Source of the DNA: Candidatus Aenigmatarchaeota archaeon
GTDB lineage: Archaea > Aenigmatarchaeota > Aenigmatarchaeia > QMZP01 > JAUXAV01
Assembly (NCBI GenBank): GCA_030619735.1
Contig: JAUXAV010000001.1
Span: forward strand, 1-42,178
Direction of reading: 5' to 3'
Length of the DNA stretch: 42,178 nt
A model generated the notes under the pieces. That model saw only the letters and a list, made by a program, of their open reading frames with translations. It was not told the DNA's origin and did no database searches. The position numbers were made by a program, and so were the translations under genes. Shown here piece after piece: positions 1 through 8,273 of the stretch; within the stretch, counting starts at the first letter, position 1; the number at the start of each line of letters is the position of its first letter.

Positions 1-156
1 CCTAAGGGACAGGCTTGGCCTCTTCTTTCCGGTTTCAAATCGGTGGATTTTGGAATCAGGGACGCCCTTTGCATAGCCCTTCCTGGGCCTTTTCCTGCTC
101 TGCCTTGCATAAGGCCTCTCCATCCTTGAATAGCATTTTGCTGGTCTGAGTGCCAT
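1..156 (-). CDS. rpl10e: Large-subunit ribosomal protein L10e (uL16), 5' part only
   Basis: The first 52 residues of an archaeal/eukaryotic-type L10e, cut by the window edge. The protein binds 23S rRNA near the peptidyl transferase centre and the A-site finger in the large ribosomal subunit. The translation starts MALRPAKCYSRMERPYARQ and continues with a basic stretch and KGVPDSKIHRFETG. This matches the N-terminal family pattern RPA(R/K)CYR...KPY...(K/R)GVPD(A/S)KI..F..G. The start is the ATG at 156, with a TATA-like box about 35 bases upstream. It is transcribed away from the rest of the window. The match rests on recalled family sequences and covers only the N-terminus. Confidence 0.85.
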   Translation of the reverse strand, partial: MALRPAKCYSRMERPYARQSRKRPRKGYAKGVPDSKIHRFETGKKRPSLSLR

Positions 157-189
157 AACAATCACTCTGTTTAGATAAGATAATATTAG

Positions 190-200
190 TATATTTAAAT
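190..200 (-). promoter_or_regulatory. TATA-like box upstream of L10e
   Basis: On the minus strand the sequence reads ATTTAAATATAC, an archaeal TATA-box-like string 34 to 44 bases before the L10e ATG at 156. This leaves a short leader. It lies between the divergent-from-window L10e gene and the 3' end of dcd. Confidence 0.45.
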
Positions 201-224
201 GTTATAAAGTATGTGACTACAAAC

Positions 225-788
225 CTATCTGTCCTGGTGGATTTTGCTCTGGTCTATCCTGGTCTGTTTGTGGTATTTGGAGTCCTGCCTGGAACCATAG
301 GGTCTTTCGGAGGGGGAGGTCAGCTTATGGAAGGTCAGCTTGGCCACCCTCTGGCCGGGATATAATTTAACAGCGGTTTTCCCAAGATTGGTTATCTCCA
401 GGACTATCCTGCCCTCCCAGCCCGGGTTTATTGAGGAGGATGTGGTGTGAATCATTATGCCCAGTCTTCCCAGGCTTGACCTTCCGTCTACTGAACCCAC
501 CAGGTCATTTGGCATCCTTACGTATTCCTTAACTGTTCCCAGGACGAACTCACCCGGGTGGATTATGAAGGGTTTTCCGTCCTCCACCTTAACGGTTTCT
601 GTATAATTTTCCGTCTCCTTCCTGGTGTCTATAAAGGGGATGGAGCTTGTTTTGAACACCCTGAAATCGTTTCCCAGTAGCATGTCCACCCCTGAGGGCT
701 GTATCTGGACCTCTGGGTTTTCCAGGGGCTCTATCAGGATTTTTCCCTCCTTCAGGAGCTTTTTTATCTCGTGGTCTGGCAGAATCAT
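225..788 (-). CDS. dcd: dCTP deaminase (possibly bifunctional dCTP deaminase/dUTPase)
   Basis: Deaminates dCTP to dUTP, feeding thymidylate synthesis; bifunctional relatives also hydrolyse dUTP to dUMP. The 187 residues match the family length of about 190. The core motif GRSSLGRLGIMIHTTSSSI, then PGWEGRIVLEITN with the catalytic Glu, lies around residues 102-137. The C-terminal nucleotide-binding tail contains RPYGSRQDSKYHKQ. Whether the enzyme is monofunctional cannot be read from the sequence. The ATG at 788 faces the nucleotidyltransferase gene, and a symmetric TATA-like box lies between them. It is monocistronic: L10e downstream has its own promoter. Confidence 0.9.
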   Translation of the reverse strand: MILPDHEIKKLLKEGKILIEPLENPEVQIQPSGVDMLLGNDFRVFKTSSIPFIDTRKETENYTETVKVEDGKPFIIHPGEFVLGTVKEYVRMPNDLVGSVDGRSSLGRLGIMIHTTSSSINPGWEGRIVLEITNLGKTAVKLYPGQRVAKLTFHKLTSPSERPYGSRQDSKYHKQTRIDQSKIHQDR

Positions 789-814
789 ACCATCAAGTTA
801 ATTTTATAAAAAAG

Positions 815-822
815 ATTTAAAT
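815..822. promoter_or_regulatory. Symmetric TATA-like box shared by divergent dcd and nucleotidyltransferase genes
   Basis: ATTTAAAT is its own reverse complement. Its centre is about 30 bases from the dcd ATG (788) and about 25 bases from the ATG at 844. Both distances fit archaeal TATA-to-start spacing for leaderless transcripts. A second A/T-rich string (TTTATAAAAT on the minus strand, 801-810) is rather close to dcd. Confidence 0.45.
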
Positions 823-843
823 GTTAACAGGATAGGATTGAAT

Positions 844-1572
844 ATGGATGCGGTTATACTGTGCGGCGGCTTCGGGAGGAGGATGTGGCCCCTTACCAGG
901 GAGAGACCAAAGGCCCTGCTTGAGGTCAGGGGCAGGCCCCTTATAGAGCATATACTGGACAGGCTTGGGGGCGTAGAGGAAATAGAGAGGGTTTTTATCT
1001 CTGTTAACAGGAAATTTGATGGTCAGTTCAGGGCCTGGCTGAGCGGTTATAATTCAAAAAAGCCCCTGAAGCTCGTGGTGGAGCCCAGCATGGAGGAGGG
1101 GGAGAAGCTGGGAAGCATAGGGGCATGGGGCTTCCTGATAAGGCAGGAGGGTCTTGAAAGGCCTCTGCTATCCGTATCAGGGGATAATTTTTTTGACTTT
1201 GATTTGAAACCCTTTCTGGATTTCTACAGGAAGGTAGGGGAAACAGCAATAGGGGTCTTTGATGTGAAGGAAAGAGAAGAGGCAAGGAAGATGGGAATAG
1301 TGAAGATGGATTCGGATGGGAGAATTGTGGGGTTTGAGGAGAAGCCTGAAAAGCCCAAGGGGACCCTGGCCTCCACCGGGATATATGTATTCCCAGGGGA
1401 GGTCCTGGGGATGATTTTGAAATACCTGAAGCAGGGGGAAAATCCTGACAAGGCGGGGTTCTTCCTGGAATGGCTCCATAAAACAAGGCCCGTGTTTGGG
1501 TTTATATTCGGGGGGGAATGGGTTGACATAGGGAGCACGGAAGCATACAAGAATCTCAACAGCCAGGGTTAA
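844..1572 (+). CDS. Sugar-1-phosphate nucleotidyltransferase (ManC/RmlA-like fold)
   Basis: A single-domain NTP_transferase that should join a sugar-1-phosphate to a nucleoside triphosphate; the 242 residues lack a C-terminal left-handed beta-helix. Seen: the N-terminal nucleotide-binding loop GGFGRRMWPLTRERPKAL, the metal-binding SGDNFFDFD, EEKPEKPKG and the C-terminal WVDIGSTEAY. The usual GTR of the loop reads GRR, an unusual substitution. The ATG at 844 is preferred over the in-frame TTG at 838: it begins directly at the beta-strand and is spaced correctly from the TATA-like box. Its 3' end overlaps that of mdh by four bases, tail to tail. Substrate is unknown; mannose-1-P/GTP and glucose-1-P are both plausible. 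Confidence 0.8.
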   Translation: MDAVILCGGFGRRMWPLTRERPKALLEVRGRPLIEHILDRLGGVEEIERVFISVNRKFDGQFRAWLSGYNSKKPLKLVVEPSMEEGEKLGSIGAWGFLIRQEGLERPLLSVSGDNFFDFDLKPFLDFYRKVGETAIGVFDVKEREEARKMGIVKMDSDGRIVGFEEKPEKPKGTLASTGIYVFPGEVLGMILKYLKQGENPDKAGFFLEWLHKTRPVFGFIFGGEWVDIGSTEAYKNLNSQG

Positions 1573-2474
1573 AGGCTGAGGCCTGATATCATATTCCTTA
1601 TCTTTTCAGCGGATTCCCTGAAGGCCTTTTCTTCATCTTCTGAGAGGTCAAGCTCCAGGATTTTCTCTATCCCTGATTTCCCTAATACAACTGGAACGCC
1701 TGTGCATATCCCCTCAATTCCGTATTCCCCCTCCAGGTAGGCGGAGAGAGGGATGGTCTCCTTCCTGTCCTTTACTATGGCCTCCGCCATCCTGGCTATT
1801 GCAATTGAGGGGGCGAACACCGTGGCTCCTTTCAGGGCTATCACCTCTGCCCCTGAAGACCTGGTCTTATTTGCTATATCTTTCATCTGCTCCTGGGAGA
1901 GAATCCCTGAAACGGGTTTTTCCTGGAAAAGGGAGTTGGAGAAGACCGGGACCATGGATTCCCCGTGTTCGCCAATAACCAGGGCATCTATCTCCTGGGG
2001 CTTTGCCCTGAGTTCCCTGGAGAGATAAAAAGCCAGTCTCTGGGAATCCAGGAGCCCTCCCATTCCCATCACCCTGTCCCTTTCAAAGCCGGTTGTTTTT
2101 TTCATTATGTATGTCAGTATGTCAATCGGGTTGGACACCTGTATTACTATGGATTCCGGGGCCAGGGTTTTTATCTTTTTGGCAACGGATTCCGTAATAT
2201 CCCTGTTCTTGTTTATGAGCCCTGTCCTGTCCATGCCCGGTTTCCTGGGAAAGCCCGCTGTGTTTATGACTATTTCTGAGCCCTTAATGTCCTGGAAATC
2301 ATTGGAGCCAGAAACCTCTACTGAAAAGGACCGGGCCGAGTGCATTATGTCCAGGGCATGTCCCTGCGGGAGGCCCTTGGCTATGTCTATAAGCTTTATG
2401 TCAGAAAGCCCCTTCTGGGCAAGCAAGAAGGCGGCCTCGCTTCCCAGCCTGCCGGAGCCTATTATGGATATCAT
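1569..2474 (-). CDS. mdh: Malate dehydrogenase (LDH/MDH family)
   Basis: NAD-dependent oxidation of malate to oxaloacetate in the cytoplasm. The Rossmann loop GSGRLG lies at residues 6-11 and an acidic residue (D30) suggests NAD preference. The substrate loop FPRKPGMDR (76-83) has Arg at the position that separates malate from lactate enzymes. The catalytic His is in GEHGES (H170), with a conserved Arg in LLDSQRLAF. Length (301) is typical of archaeal enzymes. It is the last gene of the asnB-GT-nadE-nadC-mdh operon and overlaps nadC by four bases (ATGA), indicating coupled translation. Malate rather than lactate specificity is inferred from the Arg. Confidence 0.85.
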   Translation of the reverse strand: MISIIGSGRLGSEAAFLLAQKGLSDIKLIDIAKGLPQGHALDIMHSARSFSVEVSGSNDFQDIKGSEIVINTAGFPRKPGMDRTGLINKNRDITESVAKKIKTLAPESIVIQVSNPIDILTYIMKKTTGFERDRVMGMGGLLDSQRLAFYLSRELRAKPQEIDALVIGEHGESMVPVFSNSLFQEKPVSGILSQEQMKDIANKTRSSGAEVIALKGATVFAPSIAIARMAEAIVKDRKETIPLSAYLEGEYGIEGICTGVPVVLGKSGIEKILELDLSEDEEKAFRESAEKIRNMISGLSL

Positions 2475-3316
2475 GGTTTCTCCTTTGTCATCTCCATGGT
2501 TATGTCCAGGGACTTAAAAGAATGGGTAAGGCCTCCTATGGATATGAAATCCACGCCGGTTCTGGCAACCCTCTCAAGGTTGGAGAGGTTTATTCCTCCG
2601 GATGCCTCCAGCTTGGCTTTACCCTTAATCATACTGACCGCCTTCTCCATATCTTCAGGGGGCATGTTGTCAAGCATTATTATATCGGGTCTGGATTCCA
2701 GGGCCTCCCCCAGTTGCTTTAGGGTTTCCACCTCTATCTCTACCTTCCCCTTTGATTTCCTCCTGGCGCTTTCCAGGGCATTTTTCACAGAGCCTGCAAG
2801 CATTATATGGTTGTCCTTTATCAGGGCCATATCGTAAAGGCCCATCCTGTGGTTTTCCCCTCCCCCGCATCTTACAGCATACTTTTCCAGGATTCTAAGG
2901 CCAGGGGTTGTCTTCCTGGTGTCAAGGATTTTTGCCTTGCAGGGCTTTACAGCCTCTACAAATTTTTTGGTGGTGGTAGCCACGCCGGAAAGCCTCTGCA
3001 GGAAATTCAGGGCAACCCTCTCACCGGTCAGGAGGGCCCTGGCATTGCCCTCAATCTCTGCCAGTTTCTGACCCGGCTTTATACCGTCCCCGTCCTTTGC
3101 AAGGGGCTTGAATTCAATATTTGGGTCCAGTTCCCTGAAAACCAGTTCTGCCACCCTGAGGCCGCACAGAACACCCTCCTCTTCTGCTTTAAGGACTGCC
3201 CTGGCTTTGAGATCCTGGGGGATTACAGCCTCGGTTGTTATATCTCCCTCTCCTATGTCCTCTTCCAGAGCCAGTCTGATTATGCCTTCAATCCTTTTGT
3301 GGTCTAGAGCCTGCAT
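2471..3316 (-). CDS. nadC: Nicotinate-nucleotide pyrophosphorylase (quinolinate phosphoribosyltransferase)
   Basis: Converts quinolinate and PRPP to nicotinate mononucleotide, CO2 and pyrophosphate in de novo NAD synthesis. The 281 residues are the family length. Seen: N-terminal ALEEDIGEGDITTEAV, the central signature DTRKTTPGLRILEKYAVRCGGG and NHRMGLYDMALIKDNH, a barrel strand IMLDNMPPED and the C-terminal EASGGI. It overlaps nadE upstream (13 bases) and mdh downstream (4 bases), so the three NAD(H)-linked genes are translated together. nadA and nadB are not in the window. Confidence 0.93.
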   Translation of the reverse strand: MQALDHKRIEGIIRLALEEDIGEGDITTEAVIPQDLKARAVLKAEEEGVLCGLRVAELVFRELDPNIEFKPLAKDGDGIKPGQKLAEIEGNARALLTGERVALNFLQRLSGVATTTKKFVEAVKPCKAKILDTRKTTPGLRILEKYAVRCGGGENHRMGLYDMALIKDNHIMLAGSVKNALESARRKSKGKVEIEVETLKQLGEALESRPDIIMLDNMPPEDMEKAVSMIKGKAKLEASGGINLSNLERVARTGVDFISIGGLTHSFKSLDITMEMTKEKP

Positions 3317-4020
3317 ACGGGCGGGACCTCCCTCTTGTGTTTTGATTTCTTAATCATATCCTTGACCTGCTTTAGCTTGTCTGGGTCAAGGCCCTGGGTC
3401 TTGTTGTTTTCCAGGGCTTCAAGGATTCTGTCAAGCTCCCCATAGGTTATGCCCAGTTCCTTTTCATCATACTGTCCTTTCCATAGGCCTGCTGATGGTG
3501 ATTTGTTTATAATCTCGTCTGGAATTCCTAATTCCCTTGCCAGTTCTATAACCTGGGTCTTAAACAGGTCTCCTAGGGGTAGTATGTCCGCGGCGCTATC
3601 GGCATGCTTAGTTAGGTAGCCTATGAGTAGTTCTGTCTTGTTTCCTGTCCCGACAACAAGGTATTTTTTGAGGTTTGCAAAATAGTAGAGGGTGAGCATC
3701 CTGAGCCTGGGTTTTATGTTCGCCCTTGATATCTGGTCCCCCTCTGGGAGCGAGCGGGCAATTGTATCATATGCCTCTGACAGGTCAATGGTCTCTGTTT
3801 TGATATTGAATTTTTCAGTTATTAGCTTGGCGTGCTCCAGGTCTTTGGGGTCAGAATGGCAGGGCATGAGCAGCCCTAAAACATTTTCATCTAGGGCCTT
3901 TTTGCAGAGGACTGCTGTGACTGAGGAATCCAGGCCGCCACTAAGGCCTAATACAGCACCCTTTGCGCCTGCGGATTTCACCCTTTCTGCAATCCATTCG
4001 GATATTTTTTCCGGTATCAT
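3304..4020 (-). CDS. nadE: NH3-dependent NAD synthetase
   Basis: Amidates deamido-NAD to NAD with ATP and ammonia. The 238 residues form only the synthetase domain; the glutaminase domain of longer NadE enzymes is absent. Seen: PP-loop GLSGGLDSSVTAVL near residue 25, YFANLKKYLVVGTGNKTE, LGDLFKTQV and the signature KSPSAGLWKGQYDEKELG. The start at 4020 overlaps the stop of the upstream glycosyltransferase by four bases. It sits directly before nadC, so two steps of NAD synthesis are co-transcribed. Confidence 0.93.
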   Translation of the reverse strand: MIPEKISEWIAERVKSAGAKGAVLGLSGGLDSSVTAVLCKKALDENVLGLLMPCHSDPKDLEHAKLITEKFNIKTETIDLSEAYDTIARSLPEGDQISRANIKPRLRMLTLYYFANLKKYLVVGTGNKTELLIGYLTKHADSAADILPLGDLFKTQVIELARELGIPDEIINKSPSAGLWKGQYDEKELGITYGELDRILEALENNKTQGLDPDKLKQVKDMIKKSKHKREVPPVCRL

Positions 4021-5162
4021 TTCCTGTCCTCCAGGAGCTTTTTGTATTCCTTTATCATTATCCCTGCAAGCCTGTCCCAGGAATATTGCCTGGATTTCAG
4101 CTTTGCCTTGGCTCCCATAGATTTTATCAGGGCAGGCTTTTTAAGCAGACTGGAGATTGCAAGCTTCAGGGCCTTGGAACTCCTTGGCTTTGCAAGGATT
4201 CCTATTCCCTTATCGATTATTTCTGGAAGGCTTGTGACCCTGCATGCAACCACGGGTTTTCCGCAGGCCATGGCCTCCAGAGCAACATTAGGGAAGCCTT
4301 CATGGAGTGATGGCAAAACAAGGAAGTCAGAGGCGGAAAGGAAATCCTTTATATCACTCCTAAGGCCTGCGAATATGACAGAATCTGATATGCCAAGAGA
4401 ATCTACCTGTTGCTCAAGCTCCTGCCTTATAGGACCGTCACCCACTATCAGGAGCTTTGTATTGGGACTTGCTTTCACTATCCCCGACATTGCAGAGAAG
4501 AGATATTTCAGGCCCTTAACCTTTACCAGTCTTCCTACAAAAAGGATGACTCTGCTCTTGGCAGGTATGTTAAATTCCCTCCTTAATTTGTTTCCATTAG
4601 CTCCCTGGAACCTGGAGAGGTCTATGCCATTAGGTATTACCTTTGCATTTATCCTCCTGCCGTACCAGTCCGAGGCGGAGTCTACTATATGCTGGGTGAT
4701 GGCAGTCACAAGGTCTGCCCTGGCTAAGGCCCTCTTCTCAAACATCTGGAGCATCCTGGCCAGTTTACTGCCACGGGCCTTTATATTGTCAGGTATGGTC
4801 CCCCTCATGGTATAGACCAGGGGTATGCCTGCAAGCTTCTTGACCGCAGAACCCACAAAGCCTGATATGGGGTTGTTGGCATGTATGATTTCTATCCTGT
4901 GCTTTCTGACATAGCGGAGGATATAGGGTATGGAGAACAGGTTATAGCTCAGGTAGGAGAGGCTTATGTCCCCGAATTCTTTTCTTATATGGGGTATCTT
5001 CACAGGGTGGATATTTTTGTATCTGGGAGCTCCTTTCTCGGCTACGAAGAGGAAGACCTGATGGCCTTTCCCAGCCAATCTCTTTGAGAGCTCAAAGACC
5101 TGGTTGTCTATCCCGCTCATCTTCGGGGGGAAGGACCTTGCACCCAGTATCGCTATCTTCAT
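4017..5162 (-). CDS. GT4-family glycosyltransferase
   Basis: A retaining GT-B transferase, probably adding a sugar to a surface glycan or lipid carrier at the cytoplasmic face. The 381 residues have the expected N-terminal domain (GARSFPPKMSGIDNQVFELSKRL, HANNPISG, VIPNGIDLSRF) and the C-terminal donor-binding domain (ILFVGRLVKVKGL, LLIVGDGP, PSLHEGFPNVALEAMACGKP). The E-x7-E donor motif is present in HEGFPNVALEA. It lies between asnB and nadE with tight spacing, an unusual place for a glycosyltransferase. Donor and acceptor cannot be told. Confidence 0.85.
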   Translation of the reverse strand: MKIAILGARSFPPKMSGIDNQVFELSKRLAGKGHQVFLFVAEKGAPRYKNIHPVKIPHIRKEFGDISLSYLSYNLFSIPYILRYVRKHRIEIIHANNPISGFVGSAVKKLAGIPLVYTMRGTIPDNIKARGSKLARMLQMFEKRALARADLVTAITQHIVDSASDWYGRRINAKVIPNGIDLSRFQGANGNKLRREFNIPAKSRVILFVGRLVKVKGLKYLFSAMSGIVKASPNTKLLIVGDGPIRQELEQQVDSLGISDSVIFAGLRSDIKDFLSASDFLVLPSLHEGFPNVALEAMACGKPVVACRVTSLPEIIDKGIGILAKPRSSKALKLAISSLLKKPALIKSMGAKAKLKSRQYSWDRLAGIMIKEYKKLLEDRK

Positions 5163-5168
5163 ATTAAA

Positions 5169-7013
5169 TCACACATACTTGTCAAGCCTGAACTCAGGCT
5201 TCTCAAACTCAAAATGCATCTTGTACCAGAGTATAAAGGATACCAAGGTCCAGAACTGCCTGGTATAGTAGCGCCTGCTCCTTTCATAGTTATCTATAAT
5301 TTTCCTGATTTCCTGCCTTTTTAGCAGGTGTTTTGGAGCCGAGTCAAATAACTGCAAAGCAATGTCCCTTAATCCCTCCTGCATCCATTTTTCTGTTGGC
5401 AGGACAAAGCCGGATTTCTTCCTCTTTGCTATCAGCTGAGGCAATCGCTTTGCAACAGCCTTCCTGAACATATATTTGGTTTTCAATCTTCTCAGCTTCA
5501 TGACTGGAGGTATGCTGAAGGCAAAGTCAATGAATCTGCGGTCAAGATATGGGACCCTAGCTTCAATGGCATGGGCCATAGTCATCCGGTCCACCTTCAT
5601 TAAATAATCATTTGGAAGCTGTGTATTGAAGTCTGTGTACATCATGTTCTGTAGCAGGGGATTTTTGGCAGAGAAGAGGGGTTCTATAGTATTTCTTCCT
5701 GTCATGATGTTTCTTGAAAATCTTGTGGAAAAGATTCTTCTCTTTTCATCAGGGGTGAATGTGGATATATAGGAGAGGAATGCATCCACGTCATCTGATT
5801 TCTCCAATTTTTTAAACCTGGAATAGGTTTCTTTAGACATCCTTTTGCTGATTATCTTGGACGTTATCCTGCTTATGGGGGACGGGATTTTTTTATACAT
5901 CCTGCGCATCATCATAACCCTGTACCGGTCATAGCCTCCCAGCATCTCATCCCCTCCATCACCCATCAATGCAACTGTTAGGTGTTTCTTGGTCTCCTGT
6001 GACATTATGTAAAGGGGTATTGCTGCAATATCCACAACAGGGGTGTCCAGATGCCACGTTATCCTGGGGAGAATCTTCAAATCAGCCTGCTCCACTATTA
6101 TCTCCTTGTGGTCTGTCCCCAGGTGCTCTGCTACCATCCTTCCGAACCTGGTCTCATCTGTTGGGTGGCCGAAACCGATGGTGAAGGTCCTGACATCCGG
6201 ATGGACCTGGCTTGCCAGGGCTGCTATGTAGCTTGAGTCCAGGCCGCCGGAGAGGTAAATGCCCAGAGGGACATCTGAGACCAGCCTAAGATTGACGGAT
6301 TCCCTAAGGTTTTCCTCTATCCTTTTCATGCATTCCTTTTTTGACATTTTTCTTGTTTCCAGGCCGGGCTTCCAGTAAATCTTCCTCTGGAGCTTCAGGG
6401 TTTTCAAATTCAGTATGAGGTATTCTGAGGGTAGGAGCATCCTAATACCTTTAAAAAGGGTCCTGGGCGCGAGGGCATACTGGAAGGTGAAAAGCTCGTC
6501 CAAGGCCTTAAGGTCAAGGGGGAATTTCTTGTATTGAAGAAGGGCTTTAATCTCAGAAGCGAAAAGGAATTTCCTGCTAGAAAAATGGTAGTATAGGGGC
6601 TTTATCCCCGCCCTGTCCCTGGCGAGCATGAGGGTTTTTTTATTGGAATCATAAAGGGCAAAAGCGAACATGCCCCTTAGTTTCTTTATGAAGTCAGGGC
6701 CGAGCTCTTCATACAGATGGACCATAACCTCTGTGTCGCTGTTGGAAAAAAAGCTATGCCTGTCCAGTTGTTTTTTCAGCTCCTTGTAGTTGTATATCTC
6801 TCCGTTGCAGATTAGCTGAATGGTTCCGTTTTCATTGGAGAGCGGCTGCCTGGCCTTTCTGGAGAGGTCTATTATGGATAAGCGGTTGTGGCCAAGGGAG
6901 ATGTTTTTGTCTGTGAAAGAGCCAGAATCATCAGGCCCCCTGTGGTTTAGGGATTCCATCATCTTCCTGAGAAGTCCGGGGTCCTCGAAATTGAAGCCTG
7001 TTATGCCGCACAT
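5169..7013 (-). CDS. asnB: Asparagine synthase, glutamine-hydrolysing (AsnB-type)
   Basis: Two-domain amidotransferase. An N-terminal Ntn glutaminase starts MCGITGFNFED, with Cys2 as the nucleophile and NHRGPDDSG following; a PP-loop ATP pyrophosphatase/synthetase domain has YLSGGLDSSYIAALA at about residue 255. Length (614) matches AsnB. Relatives in glycan loci may amidate sugar acids instead of aspartate, and the neighbouring glycosyltransferase makes that a real alternative. It is the first gene of a five-gene minus-strand operon, with six bases to the next gene. The ATG at 7013 is fixed because Cys2 must directly follow the initiator Met. Confidence 0.88.
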   Translation of the reverse strand: MCGITGFNFEDPGLLRKMMESLNHRGPDDSGSFTDKNISLGHNRLSIIDLSRKARQPLSNENGTIQLICNGEIYNYKELKKQLDRHSFFSNSDTEVMVHLYEELGPDFIKKLRGMFAFALYDSNKKTLMLARDRAGIKPLYYHFSSRKFLFASEIKALLQYKKFPLDLKALDELFTFQYALAPRTLFKGIRMLLPSEYLILNLKTLKLQRKIYWKPGLETRKMSKKECMKRIEENLRESVNLRLVSDVPLGIYLSGGLDSSYIAALASQVHPDVRTFTIGFGHPTDETRFGRMVAEHLGTDHKEIIVEQADLKILPRITWHLDTPVVDIAAIPLYIMSQETKKHLTVALMGDGGDEMLGGYDRYRVMMMRRMYKKIPSPISRITSKIISKRMSKETYSRFKKLEKSDDVDAFLSYISTFTPDEKRRIFSTRFSRNIMTGRNTIEPLFSAKNPLLQNMMYTDFNTQLPNDYLMKVDRMTMAHAIEARVPYLDRRFIDFAFSIPPVMKLRRLKTKYMFRKAVAKRLPQLIAKRKKSGFVLPTEKWMQEGLRDIALQLFDSAPKHLLKRQEIRKIIDNYERSRRYYTRQFWTLVSFILWYKMHFEFEKPEFRLDKYV

Positions 7014-7033
7014 AATGGTTAATTTAAAGTCCT

Positions 7034-7046
7034 TCTATATATTCCA
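7034..7046 (-). promoter_or_regulatory. TATA-like box of the asnB operon
   Basis: On the minus strand GGAATATATAGAAG lies about 27 bases before the asnB ATG (7013), consistent with a leaderless or very short-leader transcript for the asnB-GT-nadE-nadC-mdh operon. Confidence 0.45.
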
Positions 7047-7079
7047 TTACCCCAGCCTTCCTTTTATGATAGCGATGCT

Positions 7080-7090
7080 ATTTTATAAGC
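7080..7090 (+). promoter_or_regulatory. TATA-like box upstream of the GT4 gene at 7146
   Basis: TTTTATAAGC lies about 60 bases before the chosen ATG at 7146, giving a leader of roughly 35 bases that contains the duplicated sequence at 7114-7151. Confidence 0.4.
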
Positions 7091-7113
7091 TTTGCTGCAT
7101 ATTCAATAATGAA

Positions 7114-7151
7114 GTGAAGGTAATGAATGTTTACAGGTGAAGGTAATGAAT
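7114..7151 (+). repeat. 15-bp direct repeat carrying a duplicated translation start
   Basis: GTGAAGGTAATGAAT occurs at 7114-7128 and again at 7137-7151, a period of 23 bases. Each copy holds a GAAGG Shine-Dalgarno-like string and an ATG. The second ATG (7146) opens the glycosyltransferase. The first (7123) opens only a five-codon frame ending in TGA at 7138-7140. It looks like a recent small tandem duplication of the start region. Confidence 0.7.
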
Positions 7152-8273
7152 ATCTTGATACTGGGTTCGCTTTCGGCATGGGATGCTGTCACAGGCGGGA
7201 TGGAAAATTACATAACAGAGGTTTCGGAGCGGCTTGCAAAAAGGCACAATGTGCATGTCATAGTCAATAACAATGATAAAGGCAGCCTGAAATCAGAGGA
7301 AAAAATAAACAGGGTATCGGTCTATAGGCTGGGTTACAGCAGGATAGGGTTGAAAAGGATGCTAATCTACCCACTTGATTATTACAGGATTGCCAAAAAA
7401 ATAATTGAAGAAAACGATATTGAAATCATACATTCGCTTGCATCATATCCGATGGGATATATAGCGTGCAGGCTTGGTAAAAAATTCAACATACCCTCCC
7501 TTATCAGCATCAGGAACACCATCCCGAGCTATATGAACACTGTTTTTATAAAAAGGCATTTCCTGAATTACACGTTCAAAAATGCCACGGGCTTGCATAC
7601 AGCAAGTAATTATCTTAAAGAACAAGTGAAGTTTTTTTTCAGAAGGGAGGCGTTAACAGTTTATAACGGGGTTGACATAAAACCCCCTGGTTCTGGCACC
7701 AAAAAGAGGATAAGGAATAAATACGGCCTGAAATTCCCGACAATCATATGCGTTTCACACTATAGGCCACCACAGAAAAGGCAGGACATACTGGTAAGGG
7801 CTGGGAAAGGGGTAATCGAAAAGTACCCTGAAATGAAAATCCTGTTTATAGGCAGGGGGTTTTCAGAATCCATTTTAAGCCTGGCAAGGGGACTGGGACT
7901 GGATAATAACATTTTATTTTTGGGTGGAAAGCCCCGCAATGAAATCCCCCTTTATCTGTCAGTATCAGATGTTTTTGCGCTGCCTACCTTATTTGAGGGA
8001 TTGCCGAATGCTGTGCTTGAGGCACTGGCCATGGGTGTCCCTGTTGTGGCCACAAAAACAGGGTCGCTGCCAGAGGTGGTTGAAAATGATATTGACGGCA
8101 AACTTGTCCCTCTTAGCGCAGAGGGGTTTGCAGAAGGGATACTGGATTTGCTTTCAGACAGGAAAAGATTAAACACTATGGGCAGCAGCGGAGTAAGGAA
8201 AACCAGGAAATTCACCTGGGAGAACACCGCAAGGGGAATTGAAACTGAGATGATAAGACTGGTCAAGAAATAG
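7146..8273 (+). CDS. GT4-family glycosyltransferase
   Basis: GT-B glycosyltransferase, 375 residues from the ATG at 7146 (an in-frame GTG lies at 7137). The N-terminal acceptor domain has VTGGMENYITEVSERL and IIHSLASYPMGY. The C-terminal donor domain has VYNGVDIKPPG, ICVSHYRPPQKRQDIL, ILFIGRGFSE and LPTLFEGLPNAVLEALAMGVP, with the E-x7-E motif. It has its own promoter, stands divergent from asnB and opens the glycan island. It is more A/T-rich than the asnB operon. Its sugar substrate is unknown. Confidence 0.85.
   Translation: MNILILGSLSAWDAVTGGMENYITEVSERLAKRHNVHVIVNNNDKGSLKSEEKINRVSVYRLGYSRIGLKRMLIYPLDYYRIAKKIIEENDIEIIHSLASYPMGYIACRLGKKFNIPSLISIRNTIPSYMNTVFIKRHFLNYTFKNATGLHTASNYLKEQVKFFFRREALTVYNGVDIKPPGSGTKKRIRNKYGLKFPTIICVSHYRPPQKRQDILVRAGKGVIEKYPEMKILFIGRGFSESILSLARGLGLDNNILFLGGKPRNEIPLYLSVSDVFALPTLFEGLPNAVLEALAMGVPVVATKTGSLPEVVENDIDGKLVPLSAEGFAEGILDLLSDRKRLNTMGSSGVRKTRKFTWENTARGIETEMIRLVKK

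Noticed and set aside
2807..3307. Long open frames opposite nadC and mdh, and similar ones opposite nadE, GT4 and aminotransferase genes
   Set aside because: They lie antisense to strongly recognisable proteins, lack ribosome sites and family features, and follow from the AGG/GAG-rich codon use of the real genes.
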